Source of the DNA: Nevskia sp.
Lineage (GTDB): Bacteria; Pseudomonadota; Gammaproteobacteria; Nevskiales; Nevskiaceae
NCBI RefSeq assembly: GCF_023266035.1
Contig: NZ_JAHFRY010000015.1
Coordinates: forward strand, 1-44,881
Direction: 5' to 3'
Length of the DNA stretch: 44,881 nt
This document shows positions 18,224 to 25,550 of this stretch, piece by piece. Made by a program: the position numbers and the translations under genes. The notes beneath the pieces are model-generated. The model was not told where the DNA came from and ran no database searches. It saw only the letters and a list, made by a program, of their open reading frames with translations. How positions within the stretch are numbered: the first letter of the stretch is position 1; each line of letters starts with the position of its first letter.

Positions 18224-18811
18224 TCATGGGCGGGATTCCAGCCAGATCGGATGCGCGACGCCGATCACGGCGGATGCGCTGACCGGCCCGAAATACCGGC
18301 TGTCGAACGACGCCGGGTTGGTCACGCTCAAGAGGAACAGTTCGCCAGGCCGAAGCTGGCGGCACTGCCGCCAGGAAGGCAGCGGACGGCCCAGCCGGTC
18401 GGCGGGCAGCACGGCGGCCACCGGCACGCCGTCGATCCAGACCAGCGCATCAAACACGCACACCGTTTGCGGCGCGACGGCGCCCACGCGCTTGAGCAGC
18501 GGCACGCGCGCCGGCAGGTAGCGGCGCTGCGCGGCCAGCGCGGCGGTGTCTGCCGGCAACGTGGTCAAGACGATGCTGCCAACGGACAAAGGCTGGTGCA
18601 GCGAGTCGGTACGCTGGTGGAGCGGTTCCACGCGATACCAGCCGACCGCCACGCTGTCGGACGGGTTGTAGATGATGCGCGGCAGCGGATGCACGAAGGA
18701 CGCCCAGGCCAGCGCAGCGAGGCCGCAGGCAGACAGGCACGCGAGCACGATGCGAGCGCGCAGGCGTGAGCGAGGACGCGGCGCGGTGCCGACAGTCGAA
18801 ACGGCGGTCAT
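18224..18811 (-). CDS. traF: TraF-like S26 serine peptidase of conjugation
   Basis: The 195-residue protein has one N-terminal membrane segment (about 20-40) and then IIYNPSDSVAVGWYRV, which fits the N-x-S-x-S-x-P-x-G-x-Y box of TraF peptidases with alanine at the proline; S53 is the likely nucleophile. K107 in VPLLKRVGA is the general base. RP4 TraF cleaves and cyclises the pilin TrbC, and this protein should mature the ICE pilin in the inner membrane. The start is set by GGGAGGG upstream and by the ATGA overlap with the DUF2840 gene. Confidence 0.9.
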   Translation of the reverse strand: MTAVSTVGTAPRPRSRLRARIVLACLSACGLAALAWASFVHPLPRIIYNPSDSVAVGWYRVEPLHQRTDSLHQPLSVGSIVLTTLPADTAALAAQRRYLPARVPLLKRVGAVAPQTVCVFDALVWIDGVPVAAVLPADRLGRPLPSWRQCRQLRPGELFLLSVTNPASFDSRYFGPVSASAVIGVAHPIWLESRP

Positions 18812-19365
18812 GGCAGCGCCCTCCCGATGAGCCATCCGGCGTGCCGCTCGGCGGTGTATTCGGGCAGCGGCAGGCGCGCAGCGAGCCGGTTGGCGAGCGT
18901 GCGCCAGTACGCGGGTGAAGCGGCGGATGGCGCGATCCCCAGCGCCTCGATGGCGTCGATGCGCTCCAGCACGGCGCGCACCTGGTTCTCGCCCTCGGTG
19001 TGCAGCAGCAGGCGTGCGCCCGGCTGCACACCGGGGATGCGCTGCGCCGCGTCCAGCGGCGTGCAAGCCTGCATCACCATGAGCTGCCAGCGAACAGTGC
19101 CGTAGTCGGTGGACTGCCAGCGAATGCGGCAGAACATGGCATTCGGCATGAATACGGCGAGACTGCGCCAGCGGTCGAGCCGCAGCGTGCGCGCCGGTTC
19201 GCCGAAGCGCAGGTAGAGCTTGAAACGGTGCTCCAGGAAGGCCAGCGAAACGCGCGTTAGCGGCGTTGATGTTGGCCCCGTCGCGTGTGCTAGGAGTGGC
19301 GGCGACGGTGCAGCCGTGGCCGCGAAGGCAACAGGCGCGGGGGCAGACGAAGCGGATGCGGTCAT
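18808..19365 (-). CDS. DUF2840 domain protein
   Basis: The 185-residue soluble protein, with an Ala/Pro-rich first 30 residues, then LTRVSLAFLEHRFKLYLRFG and a core including VFMPNAMFCRIRWQSTDYGT, is recognised as the DUF2840 family found next to traF in ICE backbones. The biochemical role is unknown. ATGA overlaps join it to the genes on both sides, so it is made with ParA and TraF. The chosen ATG at 19365 follows GGGAG. Confidence 0.85.
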   Translation of the reverse strand: MTASASSAPAPVAFAATAAPSPPLLAHATGPTSTPLTRVSLAFLEHRFKLYLRFGEPARTLRLDRWRSLAVFMPNAMFCRIRWQSTDYGTVRWQLMVMQACTPLDAAQRIPGVQPGARLLLHTEGENQVRAVLERIDAIEALGIAPSAASPAYWRTLANRLAARLPLPEYTAERHAGWLIGRALP

Positions 19366-19637
19366 GGTGTGTTCTCCCTGCGTTGTTCTGGAAACTCGCG
19401 CTCCAGCAGGCCGCGCAGCAGTTCGGCCACCGTCACGCCTTGCGTGAACGCCGACACCTTGATGCGCGCCCGCATTGCGGGCGTGATGTCGAGCGTCAGG
19501 CGTGCGGTGTAGAGGTCGCCCTTGCCCAGCGCATCGGCGTCGCCCTGGCGAATCCACGCCTCGGCGTGCGGATTCGCGGGCGGACGCGCGCCGATGCCGA
19601 CGCGCTTTGTCGTGCGCTTGCTGGCGGGGCTGCTCAT
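19362..19637 (-). CDS. Small DNA-binding partition-type protein, probable ribbon-helix-helix
   Basis: The 91-residue basic protein begins with a lysine/arginine-rich segment (KRTTKRVGIGARP) and then has DLYTARLTLDITPAMRARIK, which looks like an RHH strand and first helix, followed by VTVAELLRGLLEREF as the second helix. It lies directly downstream of parA with an ATGA overlap, the usual position of a ParA partner that binds centromere-like sites or represses the operon. Assignment rests on position and predicted fold. Confidence 0.75.
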   Translation of the reverse strand: MSSPASKRTTKRVGIGARPPANPHAEAWIRQGDADALGKGDLYTARLTLDITPAMRARIKVSAFTQGVTVAELLRGLLEREFPEQRRENTP

Positions 19638-20272
19638 GTCGGCCACCGCAGCAGTTCGTCCACCAGTGCGGTGATTTCGCGCGCGGCGACGCTGTCCGGC
19701 GCCGTCTCGCGTGCCAGCCGGCCAGCAGCCACGCTGTCGGCGAACACGATGCGTTGATGCACTTCCGCGCGCAGCGCAGGAAGCGGCTGCTCGGCCAGCG
19801 CGCCGCGTGCTTCGCGTCCGATCACCGTGGTGCTCACGCGCCGGTTGATGACGAAGGCCGCGCGCAGCGCAGGCCGAAACACCTGCGCCTCGCGGATCAG
19901 CGCCACCATCTCGGCGCTGGCCCACAGGTCGTAGGGGCTGGGCTGCACCGGGATCAGCACGCGCTCGGCCGCCAGCAGCGAGGAGCGCGCCAAGGCGGCG
20001 ATGCGCGGCGGCCCGTCGATGACGACGTGATCGGCCCGCCTGGCGAGTTCTGGCGCTTCCTGGTGCAGCGTTTCGCGTGCGAGGCCCACGGCGCTGAACA
20101 GCCTTGGCAAACCTTGCTGGCTGCGGCGCTGCGTCCAGTCCAGCGCGGAGCCTTGCGGGTCGGCGTCCAGCAACACGACGTGTTGGCCGCGCATCGCCAG
20201 CTCGCCAGCGATGTGGGTAGCCAGCGTGGTTTTGCCGACGCCGCCTTTCTGGTTGAGCAGCGCGACGATCAT
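19634..20272 (-). CDS. parA: ParA-family partition ATPase
   Basis: The 212-residue protein has no N-terminal DNA-binding extension and starts MIVALLNQKGGVGKTTLATH, with the deviant Walker A containing two lysines. VVLLDADPQGSALDWTQRR follows as Walker A' and HVVIDGPPRI as Walker B, all typical of type Ib ParA. It moves or anchors the excised element, or keeps it stable. The start at 20272 is chosen over upstream codons because the family begins here and GGGAGG lies upstream. The stop overlaps the next start (ATGA). Confidence 0.93.
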   Translation of the reverse strand: MIVALLNQKGGVGKTTLATHIAGELAMRGQHVVLLDADPQGSALDWTQRRSQQGLPRLFSAVGLARETLHQEAPELARRADHVVIDGPPRIAALARSSLLAAERVLIPVQPSPYDLWASAEMVALIREAQVFRPALRAAFVINRRVSTTVIGREARGALAEQPLPALRAEVHQRIVFADSVAAGRLARETAPDSVAAREITALVDELLRWPT

Positions 20273-20341
20273 GGCCTGGCCCTCCCTGTTGGAAAGCCCG
20301 GTTGTTGCCGCTGTGCTTCGCGCCGCGTGGCGGTTTTCCAC

Positions 20342-20525
20342 CGAGGTGCGGCGCTTCTACTACCAGTTAGATGTTTTAAGTTAGGGAAGTTAGGGGAGGC
20401 CGAAACCCGCGCCGTTATTGGCTTTGCGGCCGATCCGTACTCCTGATAGCACGAGAGTCGTACTCCCGATAGCACGATACCTCGTACTCCTGATAGCACG
20501 AGCCCGTCCACAAGCTGCGCACCGT
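20342..20525. repeat. Iteron-like direct repeats between repA and parA, candidate replication origin
   Basis: Three direct copies of CGTACTCCTGATAGCACGA lie at 20436-20454, 20459-20477 (one change) and 20483-20501, a period of 23-24 bp, about two helical turns. Next to them (20360-20400) is a less GC-rich stretch with three GTTAG-containing short repeats. Direct repeats of this period beside a rep gene are how plasmid iterons look, so RepA binding and an oriV are inferred. Confidence 0.7.
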
Positions 20526-21383
20526 TTATCCCCGTGCCGCGAACGGCACGGGCCGGAAGGTCAGCAGCTCGGCGCTGTTGTCCGGCATCCGCTCGATGCC
20601 TAGGACGTAGCCGGGCAGCGACTGCCGCGCGACCAGTGCGCGCAGGTCGTAGGCGAAGTCTGAGAAGCGCGTGGCACTGCCCGATTTCCGATACAGGTGT
20701 CGGAAATCGAATTGCCAACCACCCGGCTGTCGCCCGCCGTGTTTGCGCACCAGCCGGTACAGCCATCGCTCGATGCCGCCCGTGAGCCGGAAATACGCTG
20801 GGTCGATGGTCAGCACCAGCGCGGCATCCATGACGCCCGCGTAAAACCAGTCCGGCAGGATCAGCTCCAGCCCTAAGGGCGTGCCCTTGGTATCGGCCAG
20901 TTCCTTCCATTCGTTGATCCACGAGAAGCGGTGCAGCCGTCTTCCCGTGGTCTCCCGAATGGACGTGGCCACCGTCGTGGATTGCAGGCGATCCAAGGCC
21001 GCCTTGAGGCGCTGGTAGTCGCGCAGCGACGTACCGCGCCCAATGAATCGCTGGATCTCGTAGGGCGTGGCCTGCATGAGCCGCGATGGACGCAAGCCCG
21101 CGTCGCGCGCCTCCACAATCTGCGAAGCCGCCCAAATGAGCACATCTGCATCCCAAATCGTGGCGATGCCATGCTCCTGCGTTCCCTCCACGCGGATCGT
21201 GATGCCGCTGGCGCGGAAGTCGATCGGCGCCACGCGCCGCGACTTCGCCAGCGAGAAGAACGGAAAGGCCATCAAATCCTGGCTGTCGCGCGGCGCCATG
21301 TCGCCCGGCAGGGCACGGAACAGGTCGAGCTGTTCGCGCTCTGGCACGAGCCGCTGCCGGGACGGCAGCGCAGGGCTGGACAT
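20526..21383 (-). CDS. repA: Replication initiator protein RepA
   Basis: The 285-residue protein contains MAFPFFSLAKSRRVAPIDFR, IWDADVLIWAASQIVEARD and GGWQFDFRHLYRKSGSATRF, a pattern of the 'replication initiator protein A' family seen on plasmids and in ICEs. It likely binds the repeats at 20436-20501 just downstream and allows the excised circle to replicate. The ATG at 21383 is preferred to a GTG four codons upstream. The stop is 24 bases from the nearest repeat. Confidence 0.88.
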   Translation of the reverse strand: MSSPALPSRQRLVPEREQLDLFRALPGDMAPRDSQDLMAFPFFSLAKSRRVAPIDFRASGITIRVEGTQEHGIATIWDADVLIWAASQIVEARDAGLRPSRLMQATPYEIQRFIGRGTSLRDYQRLKAALDRLQSTTVATSIRETTGRRLHRFSWINEWKELADTKGTPLGLELILPDWFYAGVMDAALVLTIDPAYFRLTGGIERWLYRLVRKHGGRQPGGWQFDFRHLYRKSGSATRFSDFAYDLRALVARQSLPGYVLGIERMPDNSAELLTFRPVPFAARG

Positions 21384-21409
21384 GGCGAAAGCCACCCGCG
21401 CGCCAGCGG

Positions 21410-21700
21410 TCAGCGCGCACGGCTGTCCGCCGAATGCTGCTCGGCGTACTCGGGATCGGATGTGCTCTCGAAGCTGCGCTCGGAAGCCCAGGCATCGAGA
21501 TCGGCCACGGCGTACATGACGCGGCGGCCGAATTTGCGGAACTTGGGGCCGCCGCCCAGCACGCGCTGCTTTTCCAGCGTGCGCGGTGACAGTCGCAGGT
21601 AGTCGGCGGCTTCGTCGTTGGTGAGATAACGCTGCGGTTGCGCGACAGCGGCCGAGGTGGTTGCGGGAGCGGCGGCAGGCCGCAAGGGAGCAGGACGCAT
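21410..21700 (-). CDS. AlpA/excisionase-like helix-turn-helix protein
   Basis: The 96-residue protein has RYLTNDEAADYLRLSPRTLE, the winged helix-turn-helix of AlpA and phage excisionases, followed by GPKFRKFGRRVMYAVADLDA. Such proteins act as directionality factors or local regulators. GGAGG lies eight bases before the ATG at 21700. It is only 26 bases upstream of repA, so it is probably transcribed with it and may control replication or excision genes. Confidence 0.9.
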   Translation of the reverse strand: MRPAPLRPAAAPATTSAAVAQPQRYLTNDEAADYLRLSPRTLEKQRVLGGGPKFRKFGRRVMYAVADLDAWASERSFESTSDPEYAEQHSADSRAR

Positions 21701-21783
21701 GGTGAGAACCTCCATCGGTTGCAGGGCTCCGGCCACACAGCGCAACCGGATGGAGGCAGTCTCAGAAAATGAAGCTCTCTTGC

Positions 21784-22557
21784 TCAGGGTCGTTTTGCGT
21801 GGCCTTCAAAACGACCCTTCTCAAGCGGCGCAAGCTGTGCTAGGCGGCGATAGCCGCCGCGCATCAGCGCATCGCCGCGCCGCGTCAGGCGGCGCACCTT
21901 GGAGCGCAGGCCGCCGTCGCTGTACCAACCGGCTGCGGCATCCACGCCGAACAAGCCTTCGGCCACATCGCGCAAGGACGCACCCGCCAGGGTTGCGTCG
22001 AGCGCCTGCAAGGTGTGCAGTTCCAGCAAGGCCGAATGCGATGGCCGGGGCCGAGCATTGGCCAGCGCCGCACCGGGCGCATGGCCGCGTGCAGGTGCGG
22101 CAGCACCGCCGTGATGGGCATAGGCGACAGCCATGCCGTCCTCCAGGCCGGGTGCCAGCGCGAAGCGCAGGCAATGGCCAGGGCTGCGCGCGATCAGCAC
22201 CAGCCGCTTGCCATCGTGGATCAATTGCTTGTGACCAGGGATGCGCCAGAACGCGAAGGCGGTGGCATTCTGCGGTGGGTCGGCATCGGGGTAGAGCTGC
22301 ACCACGCCGGCATGGCCGGGGAGCCAGGCCGGATGCGCGTCGCGCGCATCCAAGGCTGGGTCTTCCAGCAGGCGTAAGCCCCAGCGATGCGCCGCGTGCT
22401 GTGCCGCCTGCGGCCGGCGATGACGGTGCAGCCAGTCGAGCCGGTAGTCGGGATGGCGCCGCAGGTACTCCCAGGCCAGTGCGAGTGCATCGAGCCGCAG
22501 AACGTAGAGGTAGGCGGCGGTGGGATACCAGTGCGGGAAATGGTGAGGGCTGACCAT
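21784..22557 (-). CDS. DUF2285 DNA-binding-like protein (with DUF6499-type N-terminus)
   Basis: The 257-residue protein starts MVSPHHFPHWYPTAAYLYVL and has LALAWEYLRRHPDYRLDW, the N-terminal region usual in this ICE family, and a C-terminal LRDVAEGLFGVDAAAGW with SKVRRLTRRGDALMRGGY, which is DUF2285, a probable helix-turn-helix. It is the first gene of the leftward backbone run. AGGAGC precedes the ATG. Regulation of the downstream rep/par genes is a plausible role, inferred from order. Confidence 0.85.
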   Translation of the reverse strand: MVSPHHFPHWYPTAAYLYVLRLDALALAWEYLRRHPDYRLDWLHRHRRPQAAQHAAHRWGLRLLEDPALDARDAHPAWLPGHAGVVQLYPDADPPQNATAFAFWRIPGHKQLIHDGKRLVLIARSPGHCLRFALAPGLEDGMAVAYAHHGGAAAPARGHAPGAALANARPRPSHSALLELHTLQALDATLAGASLRDVAEGLFGVDAAAGWYSDGGLRSKVRRLTRRGDALMRGGYRRLAQLAPLEKGRFEGHAKRP

Positions 22558-22900
22558 GACGAAAGCTCCTGTCGAACAGCAGGAACGTCGCCACGGGCCG
22601 ATCAAAACGAAGCTATCGCATCCAGATCAAAACCATCATCTGCATCAATTCAAGCATGTAACATGCGGTGTCAAGACTGATTGGCTCCGGTGTATTGCGA
22701 ATCCCGTCCGAATGCGACGACCGCCCGACCCGACAACGTCATGCGGCACAAAACACCGTGCCCGTACCCGCATAAAAGATCGTGACTGATTGGGTCACAC
22801 CAGCACGGGTTGAATGCAAGAGTGCGGATTCAGACCGGACAGGTCTGGAATAAGACTGAAATAGTCCCAATACGCCCCGCTTGGCCGCAGTGCGAACGGT
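22558..22900 (-). promoter_or_regulatory. Intergenic region with a probable leftward promoter and palindrome
   Basis: No gene is seen in 343 bases. On the minus strand TTGACA (22674-22669) lies upstream of the DUF2285 gene, and the palindrome GCATG-TAA-CATGC (22654-22666) sits in what would be the spacer, where a repressor could bind. The -10 element is weak (GAATTG at 22651-22646). Confidence 0.45.
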
Positions 22901-23248
22901 TCAATCGAGGATGGAACCATTCTCCTGGGCCAGCCGCAGATATTCCGACAGCGGGCGTGCCGCCTGAAAATACCGATCCCGCATCACGGGCTGCTTGCGT
23001 GGCCCGACGATGGATTCCAGATCGGACAGCTTCACGGTGCCCAGCTCGGGCATTCCCAGCCCCAGGTCGATCAGGCCAAAGGCCGTATCGCCATCGGCCG
23101 GATCGAGCGCGGCCAGCAGCCAAGTGAGATGCGCGTCCGGCGTGAACAACCGCACCACGGGCAACGGGTCGATGGAGCCGCCAGCGGCGCGATTCTGGCC
23201 GTGGGCCAGCAACTGCCTGCGCTCGTCCTCGGTGATGAGTCGGTTCAT
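22901..23248 (-). CDS. DUF2958 protein, first copy
   Basis: The 115-residue protein reads RLITEDERRQLLAHGQNRAA, VVRLFTPDAHLTWLLAALDP and AFGLIDLGLGMPELGTVKLS, the whole length of the DUF2958 family found on plasmids and ICEs. Its function is unknown. A clear paralogue is encoded at 34309-34659. It is divergent from the XRE regulator gene, separated by about 216 bp. Confidence 0.88.
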   Translation of the reverse strand: MNRLITEDERRQLLAHGQNRAAGGSIDPLPVVRLFTPDAHLTWLLAALDPADGDTAFGLIDLGLGMPELGTVKLSDLESIVGPRKQPVMRDRYFQAARPLSEYLRLAQENGSILD

Positions 23249-23464
23249 GGGCAGCCCTTTCTTGGAACAAATCCACCGAAGCGTGAAAGCGTAAAGCCGT
23301 ATCGGCGGATTTGAGGAAATGCACGGATTCGGTTTTGTGCTTCCGTGAAAAACCGCAAATGCGTATTTCTGTAAAGACGTAGAAGCACGAAAAAGGATTG
23401 ATTCGGAATGAATGAGTTAAAGATAACGTGGTTTTAATTGTGCTGCGAATTGACGCTTCTGTCT
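23249..23464. promoter_or_regulatory. Divergent promoter/operator region between DUF2958 and XRE genes
   Basis: This stretch is much richer in A+T than its surroundings. Half-sites such as CGTGAAA and CGTAAAG recur, and GTGCTTC near 23337 is matched by GAAGCAC near 23380 as an inverted repeat. It probably holds promoters in both directions and binding sites for the XRE protein. Confidence 0.5.
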
Positions 23465-23758
23465 ATGCAGAAGCGAACCGTCCAGCGCGGCCGACCGGCC
23501 GGCTCCACCACCCATGACGCCGAGCTGGCCCACGCCTTCGGCGCGGCGGTGCGTGCTCTGCGGATGGAGCGCGGCATCGCGCAGGAATCGCTGGCACACC
23601 AGGCCGGCATCGAGCGTTCCCACATGGGGAAGATCGAGCGCGGCGAGCACATGCCCACGCTGGCGATCATTTTCAAGATCGCTGGCGCGCTCGAATGCAG
23701 CACGGCAGTGCTAATGAGCGAGGCTGAAAGCCAGCTCGCAGCGGCGGCCCCGCCGTAG
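23465..23758 (+). CDS. XRE-family helix-turn-helix regulator
   Basis: The 97-residue protein consists mostly of one HTH_3 domain: FGAAVRALRMERGIAQESLA, then HQAGIERSHMGKIERGEHMP and LAIIFKIAGALECSTAVLM. It is a Cro/CI-type repressor without a sensing domain. A TTG nine codons upstream is possible, but the ATG at 23465 is taken; neither has a strong ribosome-binding site. It faces away from DUF2958 across the operator-like region and is likely autoregulated. Confidence 0.88.
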   Translation: MQKRTVQRGRPAGSTTHDAELAHAFGAAVRALRMERGIAQESLAHQAGIERSHMGKIERGEHMPTLAIIFKIAGALECSTAVLMSEAESQLAAAAPP

Positions 23759-23768
23759 GCGCTGGCCC

Positions 23769-23895
23769 GGCCGATCCGGCGCAAGCCGGTTCGGCGGTGT
23801 TCAAGGGGCGCCAAGTGCAGCGCGGCGGGGATGGGCCTTGCGCCGATCCCCTGGAGCAAGCGACGCGCGCAGCGCCGCAGGCGCGAAGGCGTGAG
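23769..23895 (+). repeat. Dispersed repeat R1, copy A
   Basis: A roughly 110-127 bp unit opens with an imperfect hairpin, CCGATCCGGC (23771-23780) and GCCGGTTCGG (23785-23794), and continues GCGCGGCGGGGAT...GCGCCGATCC. It recurs at 25005 and 33837, always in the same orientation and always between genes. Confidence 0.8.
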
Positions 23896-23981
23896 GGATT
23901 GGCGCCGAATGGCCGTGACGACAAAGACGGCACGGGGCGCAGCCAGCTAAGCCCGGCGGTGCAAGGCACCGACACGCCCGG
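23894..23981 (+). repeat. Dispersed repeat R2, copy A
   Basis: The unit begins AGGGATTG, holds GCCGAATGGCCGT, then CACGGGGCGCAGC and AAGCCCGGCGG, and ends CCGACACGCCC. It directly follows R1 copy A. A second copy is at 27994 and a partial one at 29817. Confidence 0.7.
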
Positions 23982-24088
23982 CCGTTCTTGCAGCCGCAGA
24001 CTCGCCCCATGCCTCAACAGAAGCGGCCCAACATGGGCCACGCTCCTGCAATGACCAGGCTTCCATGCAGCTCTGCGAAAGCGGCACG

Positions 24089-24113
24089 GCGCCCCGCCGC
24101 GTGGGCGGGGCGC
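24089..24113 (-). terminator. Hairpin just downstream of the DUF736 gene
   Basis: GCGCCCCGCC (24089-24098) pairs perfectly with GGCGGGGCGC (24104-24113) around a five-base loop, ten bases beyond the DUF736 stop. No U-run follows, so it may be a stabilising 3' hairpin or a weak terminator. Confidence 0.5.
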
Positions 24114-24122
24114 TGGCGGCCA

Positions 24123-24437
24123 TCAGGCCGCCTGGGGCTTGCTGCGCGACCAGATCAGCGTGTGCGTGCCGTCCTCTTCCTCGATCAGCCGGGCATAGAC
24201 CGTTGCTGGGAACGAAGGATCGTCGAGGGTCACGGACACGTAGGGCCGTTCGGCCTTGCTGACTTTCTTCCACGCCGCGCCGATGTCGAAGCCCGCCGCC
24301 TGCACGCGGAAGTCGGGGGCGTGTTCGTTGTCCCCCTTGTCGTTGGGAACCAGCTTGGCCTTGACGTTGAGGGTCAGGGTGCGCAGCGTGCCGGTGAAGC
24401 CGTCTTTGTCCGCGGTGAAGGTGCCGATGGTTGCCAT
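24123..24437 (-). CDS. DUF736 protein
   Basis: The 104-residue protein starts [20 protein letters not shown] and contains [20 protein letters not shown] and [19 protein letters not shown], the complete DUF736 family. Such proteins are abundant on plasmids and ICEs, but no activity is established to my knowledge; the repeated beta pattern suggests a small single-domain fold. AAGGAG precedes the ATG. It has a long structured leader (see 24438-24720) and probably its own promoter. Confidence 0.93.
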   Translation of the reverse strand: MATIGTFTADKDGFTGTLRTLTLNVKAKLVPNDKGDNEHAPDFRVQAAGFDIGAAWKKVSKAERPYVSVTLDDPSFPATVYARLIEEEDGTHTLIWSRSKPQAA

Positions 24438-24720
24438 GATGAATCTCCTTACGATTGAACAAGGTTCGCGCCCATCGCGTCCTTGTTGTGATCCGACCGG
24501 CGGGAGACGGGCTGGCTGCACCGCTTGCGGTCGCAACGCAGTGGAGAACCGGGAGGCGAAAAGAATTTGTCCCGCGAGGAATGCGCGCAGCGCAGGGGGA
24601 AATTGTTTTCGCCGGACGGTTGCAGCCATAAAGCCCGAGGCGCAGCCGTGCCACCGCCAGGATTCACAACAAGACAAGGACGCCTTGGGCCGAACCGCTT
24701 CGAAAGGAGACAGGGCTGAC
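24438..24720 (-). promoter_or_regulatory. Long leader of the DUF736 gene with a far-reaching inverted repeat
   Basis: GCGTCCTTG plus TTGTTGTGA at 24477-24492 is matched by CACAACAAG and CAAGGACGC at 24665-24683, with a small bulge. In the minus-strand transcript these would close a structure of about 200 nt over the DUF736 start region. Smaller stems such as CCGC/GCGG occur inside. A structured RNA or regulatory leader is inferred. Confidence 0.5.
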
Positions 24721-25004
24721 TCGGCATCCCCGCACGAACGCTGCACTGGCTCGCTCCCAGACGCGGGCCAGGTCAACACCCCAATGACGGGCGAGAACGC
24801 CCCGGTCACACCTTGCGGCGCCAGTCTTGAGGCGTGGCATGGAAGCTCCATAGCGATGCCGGGCGGGATGCCCGTGAACCGTCCTTCGTAACGTGATGGG
24901 CAGGAACCGTCAGCGTCGGGGACGGCACGCATCCGTACAACCTGCCGCAGCAAGCTCCAGCGTATTCGCCAGTTCCCCGCCCATCGCGGCGGGGGCGCCG
25001 GCTT
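24721..25004. other. Gene-free stretch before R1 copy B
   Basis: No protein gene, RNA gene or clear repeat is recognised here. GC-rich sequence joins the DUF736 leader to repeat R1 copy B. Confidence 0.5.
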
Positions 25005-25116
25005 GGCCGATCCGGCGTTGCCGGTTCGGCGGTATTCGACGGGCGTCAAGCACCGCGCGGCAGGGATGAGCCTTGCGCCGATCCTCAGGAGGCAAGCGCA
25101 GGCGCGAAGGCGTGAG
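25005..25116 (+). repeat. Dispersed repeat R1, copy B
   Basis: The hairpin arms CCGATCCGGC (25007-25016) and GCCGGTTCGG (25020-25029) are identical to copy A, with a GTT loop in place of GCAA. It then shares GCGCGGC-GGGAT, CTTGCGCCGATCC and GCGCGAAGGCGTGAG with copy A. Confidence 0.8.
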
Positions 25117-25149
25117 CAACTGTCTTGAAAGTCAAGCCTCCCAAGCGCG

Positions 25150-25173
25150 CCCGAAGAGGCGCGCCTCTTCGGG
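25150..25173. terminator. Perfect 24-bp palindrome
   Basis: CCCGAAGAGGCG at 25150-25161 is followed at once by its exact reverse complement to 25173. As RNA it would form a strong hairpin in either direction. It has no U-run. It stands just before the padR promoter and may insulate it from readthrough. Confidence 0.55.
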
Positions 25174-25192
25174 GCATCTGCGTGCCGTGATA

Positions 25193-25222
25193 ATATCGAC
25201 TTTCGTTATCGTTATTCGATAT
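25193..25222 (+). promoter_or_regulatory. Probable PadR operator overlapping the padR start
   Basis: ATATCGA (25193-25199) and TCGATAT (25216-25222) form an inverted repeat across an A+T-rich stretch, and the right arm includes the ATG. PadR proteins bind such ATAT-type dyads, so autoregulation of padR-chrA is inferred. Confidence 0.6.
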
Positions 25223-25550
25223 GAAAGAGCAACCAACACCCCGCGCCATGGAGCACCACGACCTGCTGTCAGGGCTGATCCGCCTGCATGTGCTGCACCA
25301 CGCGGCCGAGCAGGAGATCTATGGGCAATGGATGATCGACGAGTTAGCCCACCACGGCTACCGCCTGTCTCCTGGAACGCTGTACCCAATGCTGCACAAG
25401 ATGGAGCGCGACGGATACCTCGTCTCCCGCCAAGAGCGTGAGGGGCGCACCGTGCGCAAGCTCTACACGATTACACCCAAGGGCAATGAAGGCTTGGCGC
25501 TGGCCAAGGAACGCATCCGAGAATTCACCGGGGAGGCGATGCACAGATGA
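25221..25550 (+). CDS. PadR-family transcriptional regulator
   Basis: The 109-residue winged-helix protein has LLSGLIRLHVLHHAAEQEIY, then LSPGTLYPMLHKMERDGYLV, the PadR signature, and RKLYTITPKGNEGLALAKER. It overlaps chrA by ATGA and so is its partner regulator, probably a repressor released by chromate or a related stress. There is no Shine-Dalgarno sequence before the ATG at 25221, and the operator overlaps the start, so the message may be leaderless. An internal ATG at 25248 is an alternative. Confidence 0.92.
   Translation: MKEQPTPRAMEHHDLLSGLIRLHVLHHAAEQEIYGQWMIDELAHHGYRLSPGTLYPMLHKMERDGYLVSRQEREGRTVRKLYTITPKGNEGLALAKERIREFTGEAMHR

Noticed and set aside
20436-20501. CRISPR array
   Set aside because: Only three 19-bp repeats with 4-5 bp gaps and no cas genes; iterons beside repA fit better.
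24123-25049. N-terminally extended DUF736 frame
   Set aside because: DUF736 starts at MATIGTF with a good ribosome-binding site; the upstream part crosses the structured leader and R1 copy B.
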